Assembly (NCBI RefSeq): GCF_018687075.1
Contig: NZ_CP061285.1
Coordinates: 1,860,001-1,924,000, forward strand
Origin: Polynucleobacter sp. MWH-UH35A
GTDB lineage: Bacteria > Pseudomonadota > Gammaproteobacteria > Burkholderiales > Burkholderiaceae
Length of the DNA stretch: 64,000 nucleotides
Direction: 5' to 3'
Made by a program: the position numbers and the translations under genes. Below are positions 55,459-64,000 of this stretch, piece after piece. The notes beneath the pieces are model-generated. The model did not search any database. It saw nothing but the letters and a program-made list of their open reading frames with translations, and had not been told where the DNA came from. Position 1 is the first letter of the stretch. Every line of letters begins with the position of its first letter.

Positions 55459-56972
55459 GCCACCTCACTTGCTGGGCGCAAATGCCAATCACTGGCTTGC
55501 TGATATTGATGAGCCACTTGCAACAAGCGCGCTTCCGAAAAGTAATTACCGATAAGCTGCATACCAATAGGTAGATTGCTTGCATTAAATCCACAAGGAA
55601 CGCTCATAGCTGGCAAGCCTGCTAAGTTAGTAGACAGGGTGTAAATATCCTCTAAATACATTTGCACTGGATCTTTTGACTTCTCACCCAAACGCCAGGC
55701 CACATCAGGGGCTACAGGGCCTAAGATGACATCGCACTGCTTAAACGCCGCCTGAAAATCCGCAGCAATAATACGACGTATCTTTTGCGCTTGCAGATAG
55801 TAGGCATCGTAATAGCCATGACATAGAACGTAGGTGCCAATCATGATGCGGCGCTTCACTTCTGCACCAAAACCTTCGGTGCGTGATTTCGCATACATAT
55901 CATTAAGATCACGATATTCATTGGCGCGGTATCCGTAACGCACACCATCAAAGCGACTCAAATTACTAGATGCTTCTGCTGGCGCTAATACGTAATACAC
56001 CGGAATAGATAACTTGGTTTTAGGCAAACTCACTTCAACTAATGTCGCACCCAAGCTCTCTAAAAGCTTGGCAGCTTCATTAACGGATTTAGCAACATCA
56101 CTTGCTAAACCTTCGGCAAAGAATTCTTTTGGTAAGCCAACACGCAAACCTTCCAATGGTTTTGCAGGATTTGTGTTGCCTTCTTTCCAAGCTTGATTCA
56201 GGTAACGACCATAGTCCTCTCCTGAATCAGCCAAAGAAGTGGAGTCACGCGGATCATGTGAAGACATCGCCGACAAGAGAAGCGAGCAATCTTCAGCCGT
56301 CTTACCCATGGGCCCCGCTTGATCGAGTGAAGAGGCGTAGGCAATCATGCCGTAACGGGAAACGCGCCCATAACTAGGCTTAATGCCAGTTAATCCACAA
56401 AATGCTGCTGGCTGACGTATGGAGCCGCCGGTATCCGTTCCGGTAGCAATCGGCGCCAAGCCAGCTGCTACCGCTGCAGCTGAACCGCCGGATGACCCAC
56501 CTGCTACGTGAGCGACATTCCAAGGATTTAAAACCGGTCCAAAAGCAGAGTTTTCATTAGAGGAGCCCATGGCGAACTCATCCATATTGGTTTTACCCAA
56601 ACAAACCATTCCAGCACCATGGGGATTGTGTTCATCTGGAATTCCCAGATTAGCAACTACTGTGGCATCAAAAGGACTTTGATATTCAGACAATATTTTG
56701 GATGCCGCAGTCGACTTCCAGCCCCGCGTTACAAAGACATCCTTGTGGGCAATGGGGATACCCGTTAACTTTCCGAACTTTCCTGATGAAATTAGCTGAT
56801 CTGCTTTATTTGCTTGCTCTAAGCTTAAGTGAGCATTCACATCAAGATAGGCATTCCACTGTTTTCCAGCCTCAATACGGTCCAAAAAGTACTGGGTCAG
56901 CTCAGCACTGGAGACCTCTTTTGCGGCAAGCGCTTTTGCCATTAAGGCGATAGAGGTGTTATGCCAACTCAT
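55455..56972 (-). CDS. gatA: Aspartyl/glutamyl-tRNA amidotransferase subunit A
   Basis: GatA is the glutaminase subunit, an amidase-signature enzyme. The 505-residue protein shows the Ser-cisSer-Lys triad regions: the lysine in [10 protein letters not shown] (near 77), [16 protein letters not shown] (near 155-170) and [13 protein letters not shown] with the nucleophilic serine near 181. It overlaps gatC and gatB by four bases on each side. Together with gatB and gatC it implies indirect charging of tRNA-Gln and/or tRNA-Asn. Confidence 0.95.
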   Translation of the reverse strand: MSWHNTSIALMAKALAAKEVSSAELTQYFLDRIEAGKQWNAYLDVNAHLSLEQANKADQLISSGKFGKLTGIPIAHKDVFVTRGWKSTAASKILSEYQSPFDATVVANLGIPDEHNPHGAGMVCLGKTNMDEFAMGSSNENSAFGPVLNPWNVAHVAGGSSGGSAAAVAAGLAPIATGTDTGGSIRQPAAFCGLTGIKPSYGRVSRYGMIAYASSLDQAGPMGKTAEDCSLLLSAMSSHDPRDSTSLADSGEDYGRYLNQAWKEGNTNPAKPLEGLRVGLPKEFFAEGLASDVAKSVNEAAKLLESLGATLVEVSLPKTKLSIPVYYVLAPAEASSNLSRFDGVRYGYRANEYRDLNDMYAKSRTEGFGAEVKRRIMIGTYVLCHGYYDAYYLQAQKIRRIIAADFQAAFKQCDVILGPVAPDVAWRLGEKSKDPVQMYLEDIYTLSTNLAGLPAMSVPCGFNASNLPIGMQLIGNYFSEARLLQVAHQYQQASDWHLRPASEVA

Positions 56973-57262
56973 TCGATCACCCTCGGAACTAGGAAATAGC
57001 CATCCTGCTGCGCAGGGGCTGACTGCATGTTTTCAGCGCGATGGTCCGACTCGGTAACTTGGTCAACTCTCATTGGTTGGGTCAAATCACGCAAAAAGAG
57101 GATAGGGTGAGCTAAAGGCTCAAGGCCCGTTGTGTCGACAGCCTGCATCTCCTCAACCAAGGAAAAAATGGCCTGCAATTGAGGCAAAACTGCCTCAGCT
57201 TCTGCCTGATTTAACTCAAGCCTAGAAAGGTGCGCAATGCGCTGGACATCATCAAGTTTCAT
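56969..57262 (-). CDS. gatC: Aspartyl/glutamyl-tRNA amidotransferase subunit C
   Basis: This 97-residue subunit holds GatA and GatB together. It has [20 protein letters not shown] near residues 5-24, [12 protein letters not shown] (about 41-52) and the C-terminal YFLVPRVIE, all typical of GatC. It is the first gene of gatCAB and is divergent from mreB, with 63 bases between the starts. Confidence 0.93.
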   Translation of the reverse strand: MKLDDVQRIAHLSRLELNQAEAEAVLPQLQAIFSLVEEMQAVDTTGLEPLAHPILFLRDLTQPMRVDQVTESDHRAENMQSAPAQQDGYFLVPRVIE

Positions 57263-57301
57263 AGGTCGCTAGAGTATCATTCCTATATATTTTTTTATTA
57301 A

Positions 57302-58369
<1,068 letters not shown>

Positions 58370-58393
58370 GCGACATACACGTCGATCAGGGAA

Positions 58394-59329
58394 TTGCAAC
58401 ATAGCGCTCCACCACTTTTCAGACAGGGCATTCCGGCCTTACTTAAACTGATTGTCTGTCTGTCGATCAGCATCGCTCTGATGCTGATCGATTTTCGTTT
58501 CAAAGCACTCGATCCCATCCGCAACAACGTCAATTGGATTTTGCGTCCACTTGAATACGCCATGATAGCGCCACGTAATGCATTTGAGGCAACCTCAGAA
58601 TACTTCACGACAAGAGCAACTCTTGATCAAGAAAACCAAGTAATGAAAGTGCGTCAAGCTGAGCTTTCATTGCTAGCAAACCAATCTGAATTTCTGATGG
58701 TGGAAAACCAAAACTTGCGCGAGCTCATGGCCTTGCAAAAGCAAGTGCCATTTAAAACATTGCCAGTTGAAATTCTGTTTAATCCACCCAATCCCATCTC
58801 TCAGCGCATCGTGATTAATCGCGGCAGCGATGACGGACTCAAGCTTGGCAACCCAATTGCCAATGACTCTGGCATCTTGGGGCAGGTAGTTCGCCTTTAT
58901 GAGCGCTCGGCTGAGGTTTCCTTGCTGGAGGACCGTGATTTTGCAGTCCCAGTACAGGTGGCTCGCAACGGCTTACGTGCCGCCGTTTTCGGGGCTGGGC
59001 GCGGCAACCCCTTGGAGCTGCGCTATTTACCGGTAGCTAGCGACCTAGAGGTGGGCGATATTTTGCTGACCTCCGGGATTGATGGCGTTTACCCCCCAGG
59101 CTTTGCGGTTGCCGTCATTAGCAAAATCGAGCGTAACGTCGACAAGAACTCTTCAAACGTATTCTGCGTCCCAGTAGCCGCAGTCAATCGCTATCGCCAA
59201 GCGCTTGCGCTTTTGTATGACCCCAAGTTTGATGCGAAAGCGCCAACCATTAACAACAAATCTGCTTCTGGCGCGCCTTTAACTAATACGCCAGGCAGAC
59301 GCCAAACTCGCGCGCGAGGAATGCAATGA
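58394..59329 (+). CDS. mreC: Rod-shape protein MreC
   Basis: MreC is a periplasmic scaffold with one membrane anchor. The 311-residue protein has a cytoplasmic head, a membrane helix at about 17-36 (LLKLIVCLSISIALMLIDF), a coiled-coil (about 65-110) and two beta domains with INRGSDDGLKLGNPI and SGIDGVYPPGFAVAVI. The C-terminal 30 residues are polar and low in complexity. The start is TTG at 58394, with AGGGA before it. It overlaps mreD by four bases. Confidence 0.93.
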   Translation: MQHSAPPLFRQGIPALLKLIVCLSISIALMLIDFRFKALDPIRNNVNWILRPLEYAMIAPRNAFEATSEYFTTRATLDQENQVMKVRQAELSLLANQSEFLMVENQNLRELMALQKQVPFKTLPVEILFNPPNPISQRIVINRGSDDGLKLGNPIANDSGILGQVVRLYERSAEVSLLEDRDFAVPVQVARNGLRAAVFGAGRGNPLELRYLPVASDLEVGDILLTSGIDGVYPPGFAVAVISKIERNVDKNSSNVFCVPVAAVNRYRQALALLYDPKFDAKAPTINNKSASGAPLTNTPGRRQTRARGMQ

Positions 59330-59850
59330 TCGATTTCCAGAGCGGCTATATTTTGCGCCCGGTAAATCCGGCATTTATTTACTTCAGCTTGTTTTGTGCG
59401 CTGCTATTAAATTTATTGCCGATTGGCAATTATGGTTGGGTACCAGATTGGCTCATTCTGTGCATTGTGTTTTGGAATATTCATCAACATCGCTACGTCA
59501 ATGTGATTACCGCATTCATCTTTGGATTGATGATGGATGTACACAACTCAGATTTGTTGGGCTTACACGCATTTAGCTATTCACTAGTTGCTTATGTAGC
59601 CATCTCTTGGCATCGACGTATTGTGGCCCTCACGGTGCTTTTACAAGCATTACATCTTCTGCCTATTTTCTTATTGGTGTCACTATTCCCCGTGCTGGCC
59701 CATTGGCTACTGAGTGGCGAGCTCTATTGGTGGGCCCTAACAGGCGCAATACAGGCCTTGATTGAAGCCATACTCTGGCCTTTAGCTACTCGCGTTCTGC
59801 TTGCGCCGCAGCGCCGTCCTATAGATGTTGACCATAATCGACCACTATAA
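59326..59850 (+). CDS. mreD: Rod-shape protein MreD
   Basis: This 174-residue integral membrane protein has about five or six helices. The family block WVPDWLILCIVFWNIHQHR lies near residues 39-57 and is followed by FIFGLMMDVHNSDLLGLHAFSY, whose first residues place the conserved aspartate. MreD links MreC to the elongasome. The C-terminus is basic (APQRRPIDVDHN). It lies between mreC (4-base overlap) and mrdA (8-base gap). Confidence 0.92.
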   Translation: MIDFQSGYILRPVNPAFIYFSLFCALLLNLLPIGNYGWVPDWLILCIVFWNIHQHRYVNVITAFIFGLMMDVHNSDLLGLHAFSYSLVAYVAISWHRRIVALTVLLQALHLLPIFLLVSLFPVLAHWLLSGELYWWALTGAIQALIEAILWPLATRVLLAPQRRPIDVDHNRPL

Positions 59851-59858
59851 GAAGCAAG

Positions 59859-61766
59859 ATGGTTTCTTTTAAAAAGCCGGATCTCGATTCATTCCAAGAG
59901 CGCATTCATATTGCGACTCTTTTTGTCACGTTTTGTTTTTTTCTTCTGATTACCCGACTGGTATGGTTGCAACTGGTTAGTCATGGCAAATACGCCTTAC
60001 TCGCAGAAAGTAATCGCTTTGCACTAGTTCCCGCTCCAGCAAATAGGGGTCTTTTAATTGATCGCAATGGCATCGTCATTGGTCGAAATTATTCTGCCCT
60101 CACCCTAGACGTCAATGCTGAAGAGGTAAAGGGGAATGTAGACCAACTCATCAACGATCTTTCTGAAATTATTGATATTTCCCCTCGAGATCGTCGTAAT
60201 TTCAAGCGCTCACTAGAAGATTCCCGAAATATGGGCACTTTTCCGCTGCGCTCCATGCTCAATGAGACCGAAACAGCCCGCTTTATGGCCAATCGCTACC
60301 GTTTTCCTGGAGTCGAGATTCGCGCTAGAAACTTTCGAGAGTACCCATACAACGAATTAGCATCCCATCTGATTGGTTATATTGGCCGCGTTTCTCAGAA
60401 AGACAAAGAGCGCATGCAGGCAGAAATTGAGGGTGCTAAAGCGGATGATCCCGATGCTTTACAGGCCTCATTTTTGCCAGGCATTCAGTATGTTGGCAAG
60501 ATTGGTTTAGAGCAAAGTTATGAAACTGTTTTGCGTGGCGTTCCTGGATATGATCAAGTAGAAATTACTGCGGGCGGCAAACCTGTGCGCACTCTTTCTA
60601 GCTCACCATCTGTGCCCGGCAAAAATGTTGTTCTATCAGTGGATATCAAGTTGCAATACTTGGTAGAACAACTGTATGGCAATTTCCGTGGTGCATTTGT
60701 AGCAATTGATCCCGAGACAGGCGATGTCTTGGCGTTTGTTTCTAAGCCCAACTTCAACCCAAATGATTTTGTTGAGGGTATTGATTCAGTTACCTGGAAA
60801 GAGCTCAACGACTCTCCGCAAAAACCGCTTTACAACCGCCCACTCAAAGGCATCTATCCACCAGGTTCAACTTACAAACCTTTTATGGCGCTTGCTGCTT
60901 TAGAAAATAAAAAGCGCACACCATCACAAACTATTTCCGATCCAGGTTACTTTGACTTTGGTAACCACACCTTCCGCGATGATAAAAAAGGTGGTCATGG
61001 CATTGTTGATATGCAAAAGTCCATTGTTGAATCTTGTGACACTTACTACTACATGTTAGCGCGTGATATGGGCGTCAACATGATTGCCGATTTCATGAAG
61101 CCTCTTGGCTTTGGTCAAATTACTGGCATTGATTTACAAGGCGAAGCTAGAGGCGTTCTTCCATCAACAGAGTGGAAGAAAAATACTTTCAAAAAGCCTG
61201 AGCAGCAAAAGTGGTACGAAGGTGAAACGATTTCATTAGGCATTGGTCAAGGTTATAACGCATTTACCATCCTGCAATTAGCACATGCAATGGCAAACGT
61301 AGCTAACAATGGCATCGTCATGAAGCCCCACCTGGTTAAAGCAATTGAAGACCCATTTACGCGCAATAGAGTGCTCACCACTCCAAAAGAAAGTTATCGC
61401 ATCGATCTCAATGCGGACAATATTGAAGTCATCAAGAAGGCAATGCTTGAGGTAAACAATTCAGGTACATCTGCCGCCGCATTTAAAGGAACTGGATATC
61501 AAGTTGGCGGCAAGACTGGAACCGCACAAGTATTTAGCTTGAATTCCAAAGAATACAAACATGGTGCCACTGCAGAATTTTTACGTGACCATGCTTTGTA
61601 TATTGCTTTTGCGCCAGTGGAGAAGCCAACCATTGTGATTGCAATGGTCGTAGAGAATGCGGGCTTTGGTGCGCAGTATGCTGCTCCGATTGCACGCAAA
61701 GCATTAGACTTTTACATAGAGGGCAAGTGGCCTAAGGAGATTCCAGAATGGAAAAGAGCCCCTTAA
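59859..61766 (+). CDS. mrdA: Penicillin-binding protein 2
   Basis: This elongation-specific transpeptidase is the target of mecillinam-type beta-lactams. The 635-residue protein has one N-terminal anchor (about 17-37), a pedestal domain with NRGLLIDRNGIVIGRN and FPGVEIRARNFREYPY, and a transpeptidase domain. The catalytic serine is in PPGSTYKPF, the second motif in SCDTYYYM (S-x-D/N position) and the third in GGKTGTAQVF. It overlaps rodA by 19 bases, and rodA's strong AAGGAG site lies inside this gene. Confidence 0.95.
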   Translation: MVSFKKPDLDSFQERIHIATLFVTFCFFLLITRLVWLQLVSHGKYALLAESNRFALVPAPANRGLLIDRNGIVIGRNYSALTLDVNAEEVKGNVDQLINDLSEIIDISPRDRRNFKRSLEDSRNMGTFPLRSMLNETETARFMANRYRFPGVEIRARNFREYPYNELASHLIGYIGRVSQKDKERMQAEIEGAKADDPDALQASFLPGIQYVGKIGLEQSYETVLRGVPGYDQVEITAGGKPVRTLSSSPSVPGKNVVLSVDIKLQYLVEQLYGNFRGAFVAIDPETGDVLAFVSKPNFNPNDFVEGIDSVTWKELNDSPQKPLYNRPLKGIYPPGSTYKPFMALAALENKKRTPSQTISDPGYFDFGNHTFRDDKKGGHGIVDMQKSIVESCDTYYYMLARDMGVNMIADFMKPLGFGQITGIDLQGEARGVLPSTEWKKNTFKKPEQQKWYEGETISLGIGQGYNAFTILQLAHAMANVANNGIVMKPHLVKAIEDPFTRNRVLTTPKESYRIDLNADNIEVIKKAMLEVNNSGTSAAAFKGTGYQVGGKTGTAQVFSLNSKEYKHGATAEFLRDHALYIAFAPVEKPTIVIAMVVENAGFGAQYAAPIARKALDFYIEGKWPKEIPEWKRAP

Positions 61767-62899
61767 TTAAAGTAAAAGGCCTTTTCTTTGGCATCTTTGC
61801 TGGCTTAGACCGCCAGCTAGGCCTTATTCTGCTTGGCTTGGCGGCCGTTGGCTTTTTTACTTTTTTATCTGCTAGTCAAAATACGCCCGTACAAATTGCG
61901 GATGAGTTTCGCAATCTCGTACTGTCGTTTGTAATGATGTGGCTTGTCTCTCGTATTCCACCAAAGTGGCTGGAGATGAGTGCCGTTTGGATTTATGGGC
62001 TTGGTGTTGCTCTTTTAATTGCAGTAGCCGCATTTGGATTAATTAAAAAAGGTGCGCGTCGTTGGCTTAATGCTGGCATAGTGATTCAGCCATCCGAGAT
62101 TATGAAAATTGCGATGCCGCTGATGCTTGCTTGGTACTTTCAAAAACGTGAGGGTATCCAAAAATCCTGGGACTACGGCGTTGCCGCAATCATCTTAGCG
62201 ATTCCCGTTTTTTTAATTGCTCGCCAACCAGACTTGGGCACTGCGCTACTTGTTTTTGCCGCAGGGATGTATGTCATTATTTTGGCGGGGCTACCCTGGA
62301 AGTGGATCCTTCCATTTGTAGGGCTGGGTGTTATTGGCATTTTATTAATCATTGTTTTTGGCGGAACTATTTGTGCTCATGATGTGGTTTGGCCATTTGT
62401 TCATGACTACCAAAAACATCGCATCTGCACTTTGCTTGATCCCACTAGCGACCCGTTGGGAAAAGGGTTTCACACGATTCAATCAATGATTGCCATTGGC
62501 TCTGGTGGCTTCTTTGGCAAAGGCTGGTTCCAAGGAACTCAAGCACACCTGGAATTCATTCCAGAAAAACATACCGACTTTGTGTTTGCCGTTTTTTCAG
62601 AAGAGTTTGGTCTATTGGGTAACTTAGTATTACTAGCACTTTTCTTCGCATTGATTAAAAGAGGTCTGGCCATCTCTGCAAGCGCGCCAAATTTATTCAC
62701 GCGATTACTGGGTGCAGCAGTAACTTTAATTTTCTTTACCTATGCATTCGTAAATATCGGCATGGTAAGCGGCTTATTGCCAGTAGTTGGGGTCCCGCTG
62801 CCATTTATTAGTTATGGAGGTACTGCCCTTGTAACTCTAGGATTTGGGGCGGGCATACTGATGAGCATTCATCGTCATCGCCGATTAGTACAAAGCTAA
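61748..62899 (+). CDS. rodA: Rod-shape SEDS glycosyltransferase RodA
   Basis: RodA polymerises glycan strands with PBP2 as partner. The 383-residue SEDS protein has about ten membrane segments, GARRWLNAGIVIQPSEIMKI near 98-117 (GARRWLN...QPSE), RQPDLGTALLVF with the catalytic-region aspartate, and GGFFGKGWFQGTQAHLEFIPEKHTDF (EFIPEKHTDF near 275-284). The C-terminal part GVPLPFISYGGTALVT is also typical. It closes the mreBCD-mrdA-rodA operon and is followed by a bidirectional terminator. Confidence 0.95.
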   Translation: MEKSPLIKVKGLFFGIFAGLDRQLGLILLGLAAVGFFTFLSASQNTPVQIADEFRNLVLSFVMMWLVSRIPPKWLEMSAVWIYGLGVALLIAVAAFGLIKKGARRWLNAGIVIQPSEIMKIAMPLMLAWYFQKREGIQKSWDYGVAAIILAIPVFLIARQPDLGTALLVFAAGMYVIILAGLPWKWILPFVGLGVIGILLIIVFGGTICAHDVVWPFVHDYQKHRICTLLDPTSDPLGKGFHTIQSMIAIGSGGFFGKGWFQGTQAHLEFIPEKHTDFVFAVFSEEFGLLGNLVLLALFFALIKRGLAISASAPNLFTRLLGAAVTLIFFTYAFVNIGMVSGLLPVVGVPLPFISYGGTALVTLGFGAGILMSIHRHRRLVQS

Positions 62900-62945
62900 T
62901 TAAAAAAGATGTGGTAGTTTTGTTTGCTGAGATTATTGAGGAAAT

Positions 62946-62973
62946 AAAAAAGCCCGGCATGCCGGGCTTTTTT
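62946..62973. terminator. Bidirectional terminator between rodA and the HU gene
   Basis: A fully palindromic hairpin has stem AAAAAAGCCCGG (62946-62957) and CCGGGCTTTTTT (62962-62973) around CATG. It ends in six T on the plus strand and, by symmetry, six T on the minus strand. It lies 47 bases after rodA and 17 bases after the stop of the convergent HU gene, serving both. Confidence 0.92.
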
Positions 62974-62989
62974 ATCAACAAAGGAAGAA

Positions 62990-63274
62990 TTACTTCTTAC
63001 GCTTGTTAACTGAATCTTTAAATGCTTTACCAGCAGAAAACTTAACAGTTTTTGCGGCAGCGATTTTGAGTGGCTCGCCAGTTTTTGGGTTACGGCCCAT
63101 ACGTGCAGCACGTTTGCCAGAAGCGAAAGTACCAAAGCCGATCAGTTGTACTGAGTCACCTTTAGTAACAGCTTTGATGATTGTCTCGATAGCTGAATTC
63201 AATGCGAATTCAGCTTTGGCTTTAGAAATCTCAGCGTCGTCAGCAATCGCTGCGATTAGTTCGGCTTTGTTCAA
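62990..63274 (-). CDS. hupB: HU-family nucleoid protein, TTG start
   Basis: HU is the abundant DNA-bending nucleoid protein. With a TTG start at 63274 the protein is 94 residues and opens [16 protein letters not shown], like canonical HU. It carries the dimer core, [21 protein letters not shown] ([18 protein letters not shown] shown) and the C-terminal [17 protein letters not shown] prefer TTG because AAGGAG stands at the ideal six bases before it. An in-frame ATG 12 codons upstream lies behind this ribosome site and would add residues not seen in the family. Confidence 0.93.
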   Translation of the reverse strand: MNKAELIAAIADDAEISKAKAEFALNSAIETIIKAVTKGDSVQLIGFGTFASGKRAARMGRNPKTGEPLKIAAAKTVKFSAGKAFKDSVNKRKK

Positions 63275-63387
63275 GTGAAGCTCCTTATAGATATTGATGT
63301 CAGCGCACATTACGCTTACATGATTTTAACCACAAAAAATTACAAAAATAAAGTTGCGTTACAGCAATTTTTTACTACGACTACAAA

Positions 63388-63753
63388 TTACTCATCCAAA
63401 ACGGTGATGTCAGAAACAAAATACTCAGTATCGCCAAAACAAGTTGTTGGTAGGCCAATGTGTTGCTCGTACTTTAAGGCAACTTTTTTGCCTAAATTAG
63501 CATTTATTTTTTGCGCTAGAGCATCATCTCGCACCGTAAAGAGGAATTTTTCAGACATCGTGCCCGGCATAGAAACCATCGCCAATTCCCCTTCCCAGGT
63601 TTTGCATATATACCCACGATTGGAGAATTTCTGTACATATCCTGCCCGCTCACCACTGCCATAGCTCCAAGTTAGCATTCCCCATGTATAGACCGAAATA
63701 CCCACTAACCCAATTAAAACAAGGCTTAAGAGCCACTTTATAAAGCTATTCAT
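63388..63753 (-). CDS. Small membrane-anchored protein of unknown function
   Basis: This 121-residue protein starts at the ATG at 63753, which has GGAA eight bases upstream. A single membrane helix (about 7-28, WLLSLVLIGLVGISVYTWGML) is followed by an extracytoplasmic domain. Its middle has RAGYVQKFSNRGYICKTWEGE, in which the first 18 residues are the most distinctive, and two cysteines (in YICKT and TTCFG) could form a disulfide. I recognise a conserved-hypothetical type seen in Burkholderiales but cannot assign a function. It faces the HU gene on the same strand with its own promoter region behind it. Confidence 0.75.
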   Translation of the reverse strand: MNSFIKWLLSLVLIGLVGISVYTWGMLTWSYGSGERAGYVQKFSNRGYICKTWEGELAMVSMPGTMSEKFLFTVRDDALAQKINANLGKKVALKYEQHIGLPTTCFGDTEYFVSDITVLDE

Positions 63754-63904
63754 CAGAATTTCCTTGATAAATCTACACACAAACCCTTAGCGGGTGCTGA
63801 TATTTTCTTTCAGCAGTATATGAGCATCCTAATGGAAGAAATAGTCTATTTAGCGGTGACAGACAAATTAAAATAACTAGAATTACCTCACTTAGACAAA
63901 ACCC

Positions 63905-64000
63905 ATGGAAATTCGCCACATCGTATTTTTTATTTTTGTAGCATCAGCGGTCTATGTTTATTTCAGAGGAAAAGTTCGCTTTGGGGTTGTTAGATCCCTT
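63905..64000 (+). CDS. Probable LpxO-like lipid A hydroxylase, partial N-terminus
   Basis: The last 96 bases encode 32 residues from an ATG at 63905. A hydrophobic helix (IVFFIFVASAVYVYF, about 6-20) runs into RGKVRFGVVRSL. The helix followed by an FRGKVR stretch is how membrane-bound aspartyl/asparaginyl-beta-hydroxylase-type LpxO proteins begin. The catalytic HxD...H domain lies outside the window, so the call rests on a short stretch only. If right, it is a second lipid A gene set in the window besides the two acyltransferases. Confidence 0.5.
   Translation, partial: MEIRHIVFFIFVASAVYVYFRGKVRFGVVRSL

Overview
The window is a contiguous piece of a betaproteobacterial chromosome, most likely a freshwater Polynucleobacter (Burkholderiaceae). 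The reasons are the moderate rather than high GC, very tight gene packing with frequent 1-8 bp overlaps, a PhaM-type granule protein, a split MetH, an SAH riboswitch before ahcY, a zinc-less DksA, and housekeeping neighbourhoods typical of Burkholderiales (metK/ahcY/metF, argB-slmA-metX-metW, gatCAB divergent from mreBCD-mrdA-rodA). The family calls are recognition by eye; no search was run. I see no rRNA, tRNA, CRISPR array, insertion sequence or prophage, and no gene-free stretch longer than about 300 bases.

Layout. 1-3.8 kb: a minus-strand group (hydrolase, ferredoxin, VanZ-like) divergent from birA-coaX, then a single-domain heptose adenylyltransferase. 3.9-8.7 kb: five overlapping plus-strand genes (glutathione peroxidase, FAD oxidoreductase, DUF1365, Cfa-type methyltransferase, SDR) that resemble the lipid-modifying core of singlet-oxygen/furan-fatty-acid regulons, closed by a strong hairpin. 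8.7-12.1 kb: dsbA, a SPOR protein, argS and DUF1840. 12.1-15.9 kb: methionine synthase as two overlapping polypeptides. 16-20.2 kb: phaM, an MBL hydrolase, and small redox genes. 20.3-26.2 kb: a tripartite RND efflux operon. 26.3-31.8 kb: glmS, glmU with an unusual lysine tail, ttcA, folB and a pteridine-reductase-like SDR. 31.9-38.6 kb: midA, cca, an NDUFA9-like gene, slt, 5-FCL and metF. 38.6-41.7 kb: ahcY and metK with their riboswitch leaders. 41.7-45.9 kb: two lipid A acyltransferase genes, dapF, pyrE and xth. 45.9-53.9 kb: ampG, metW, metX, slmA, argB, dksA, a CobW GTPase, xerC and DUF484. 54-63 kb: gatCAB divergent from the rod-shape operon mreBCD-mrdA-rodA. The right end holds HU, a small membrane protein and the start of a probable lipid A hydroxylase.

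The main theme is the methionine/SAM cycle: metX, metW, split metH, metK, ahcY, metF and 5-FCL all lie here. metK carries a leader that I read as a SAM-II-like aptamer starting at its predicted transcription start. ahcY carries a clear SAH aptamer followed by two hairpins, one of which covers its ribosome binding site. A perfect 14-bp inverted repeat sits over the predicted ahcY -10 box. Synthesis of SAM and disposal of SAH therefore appear to be sensed by two different RNAs in adjacent genes, possibly with a protein operator on top. Other points worth a look are the GlmU histone-like tail, the peroxidase/lipid-modification operon, a transcription terminator embedded in an opposing coding region, a CCA-adding enzyme without its HD motif, and the long basic N-terminus of the efflux adaptor.
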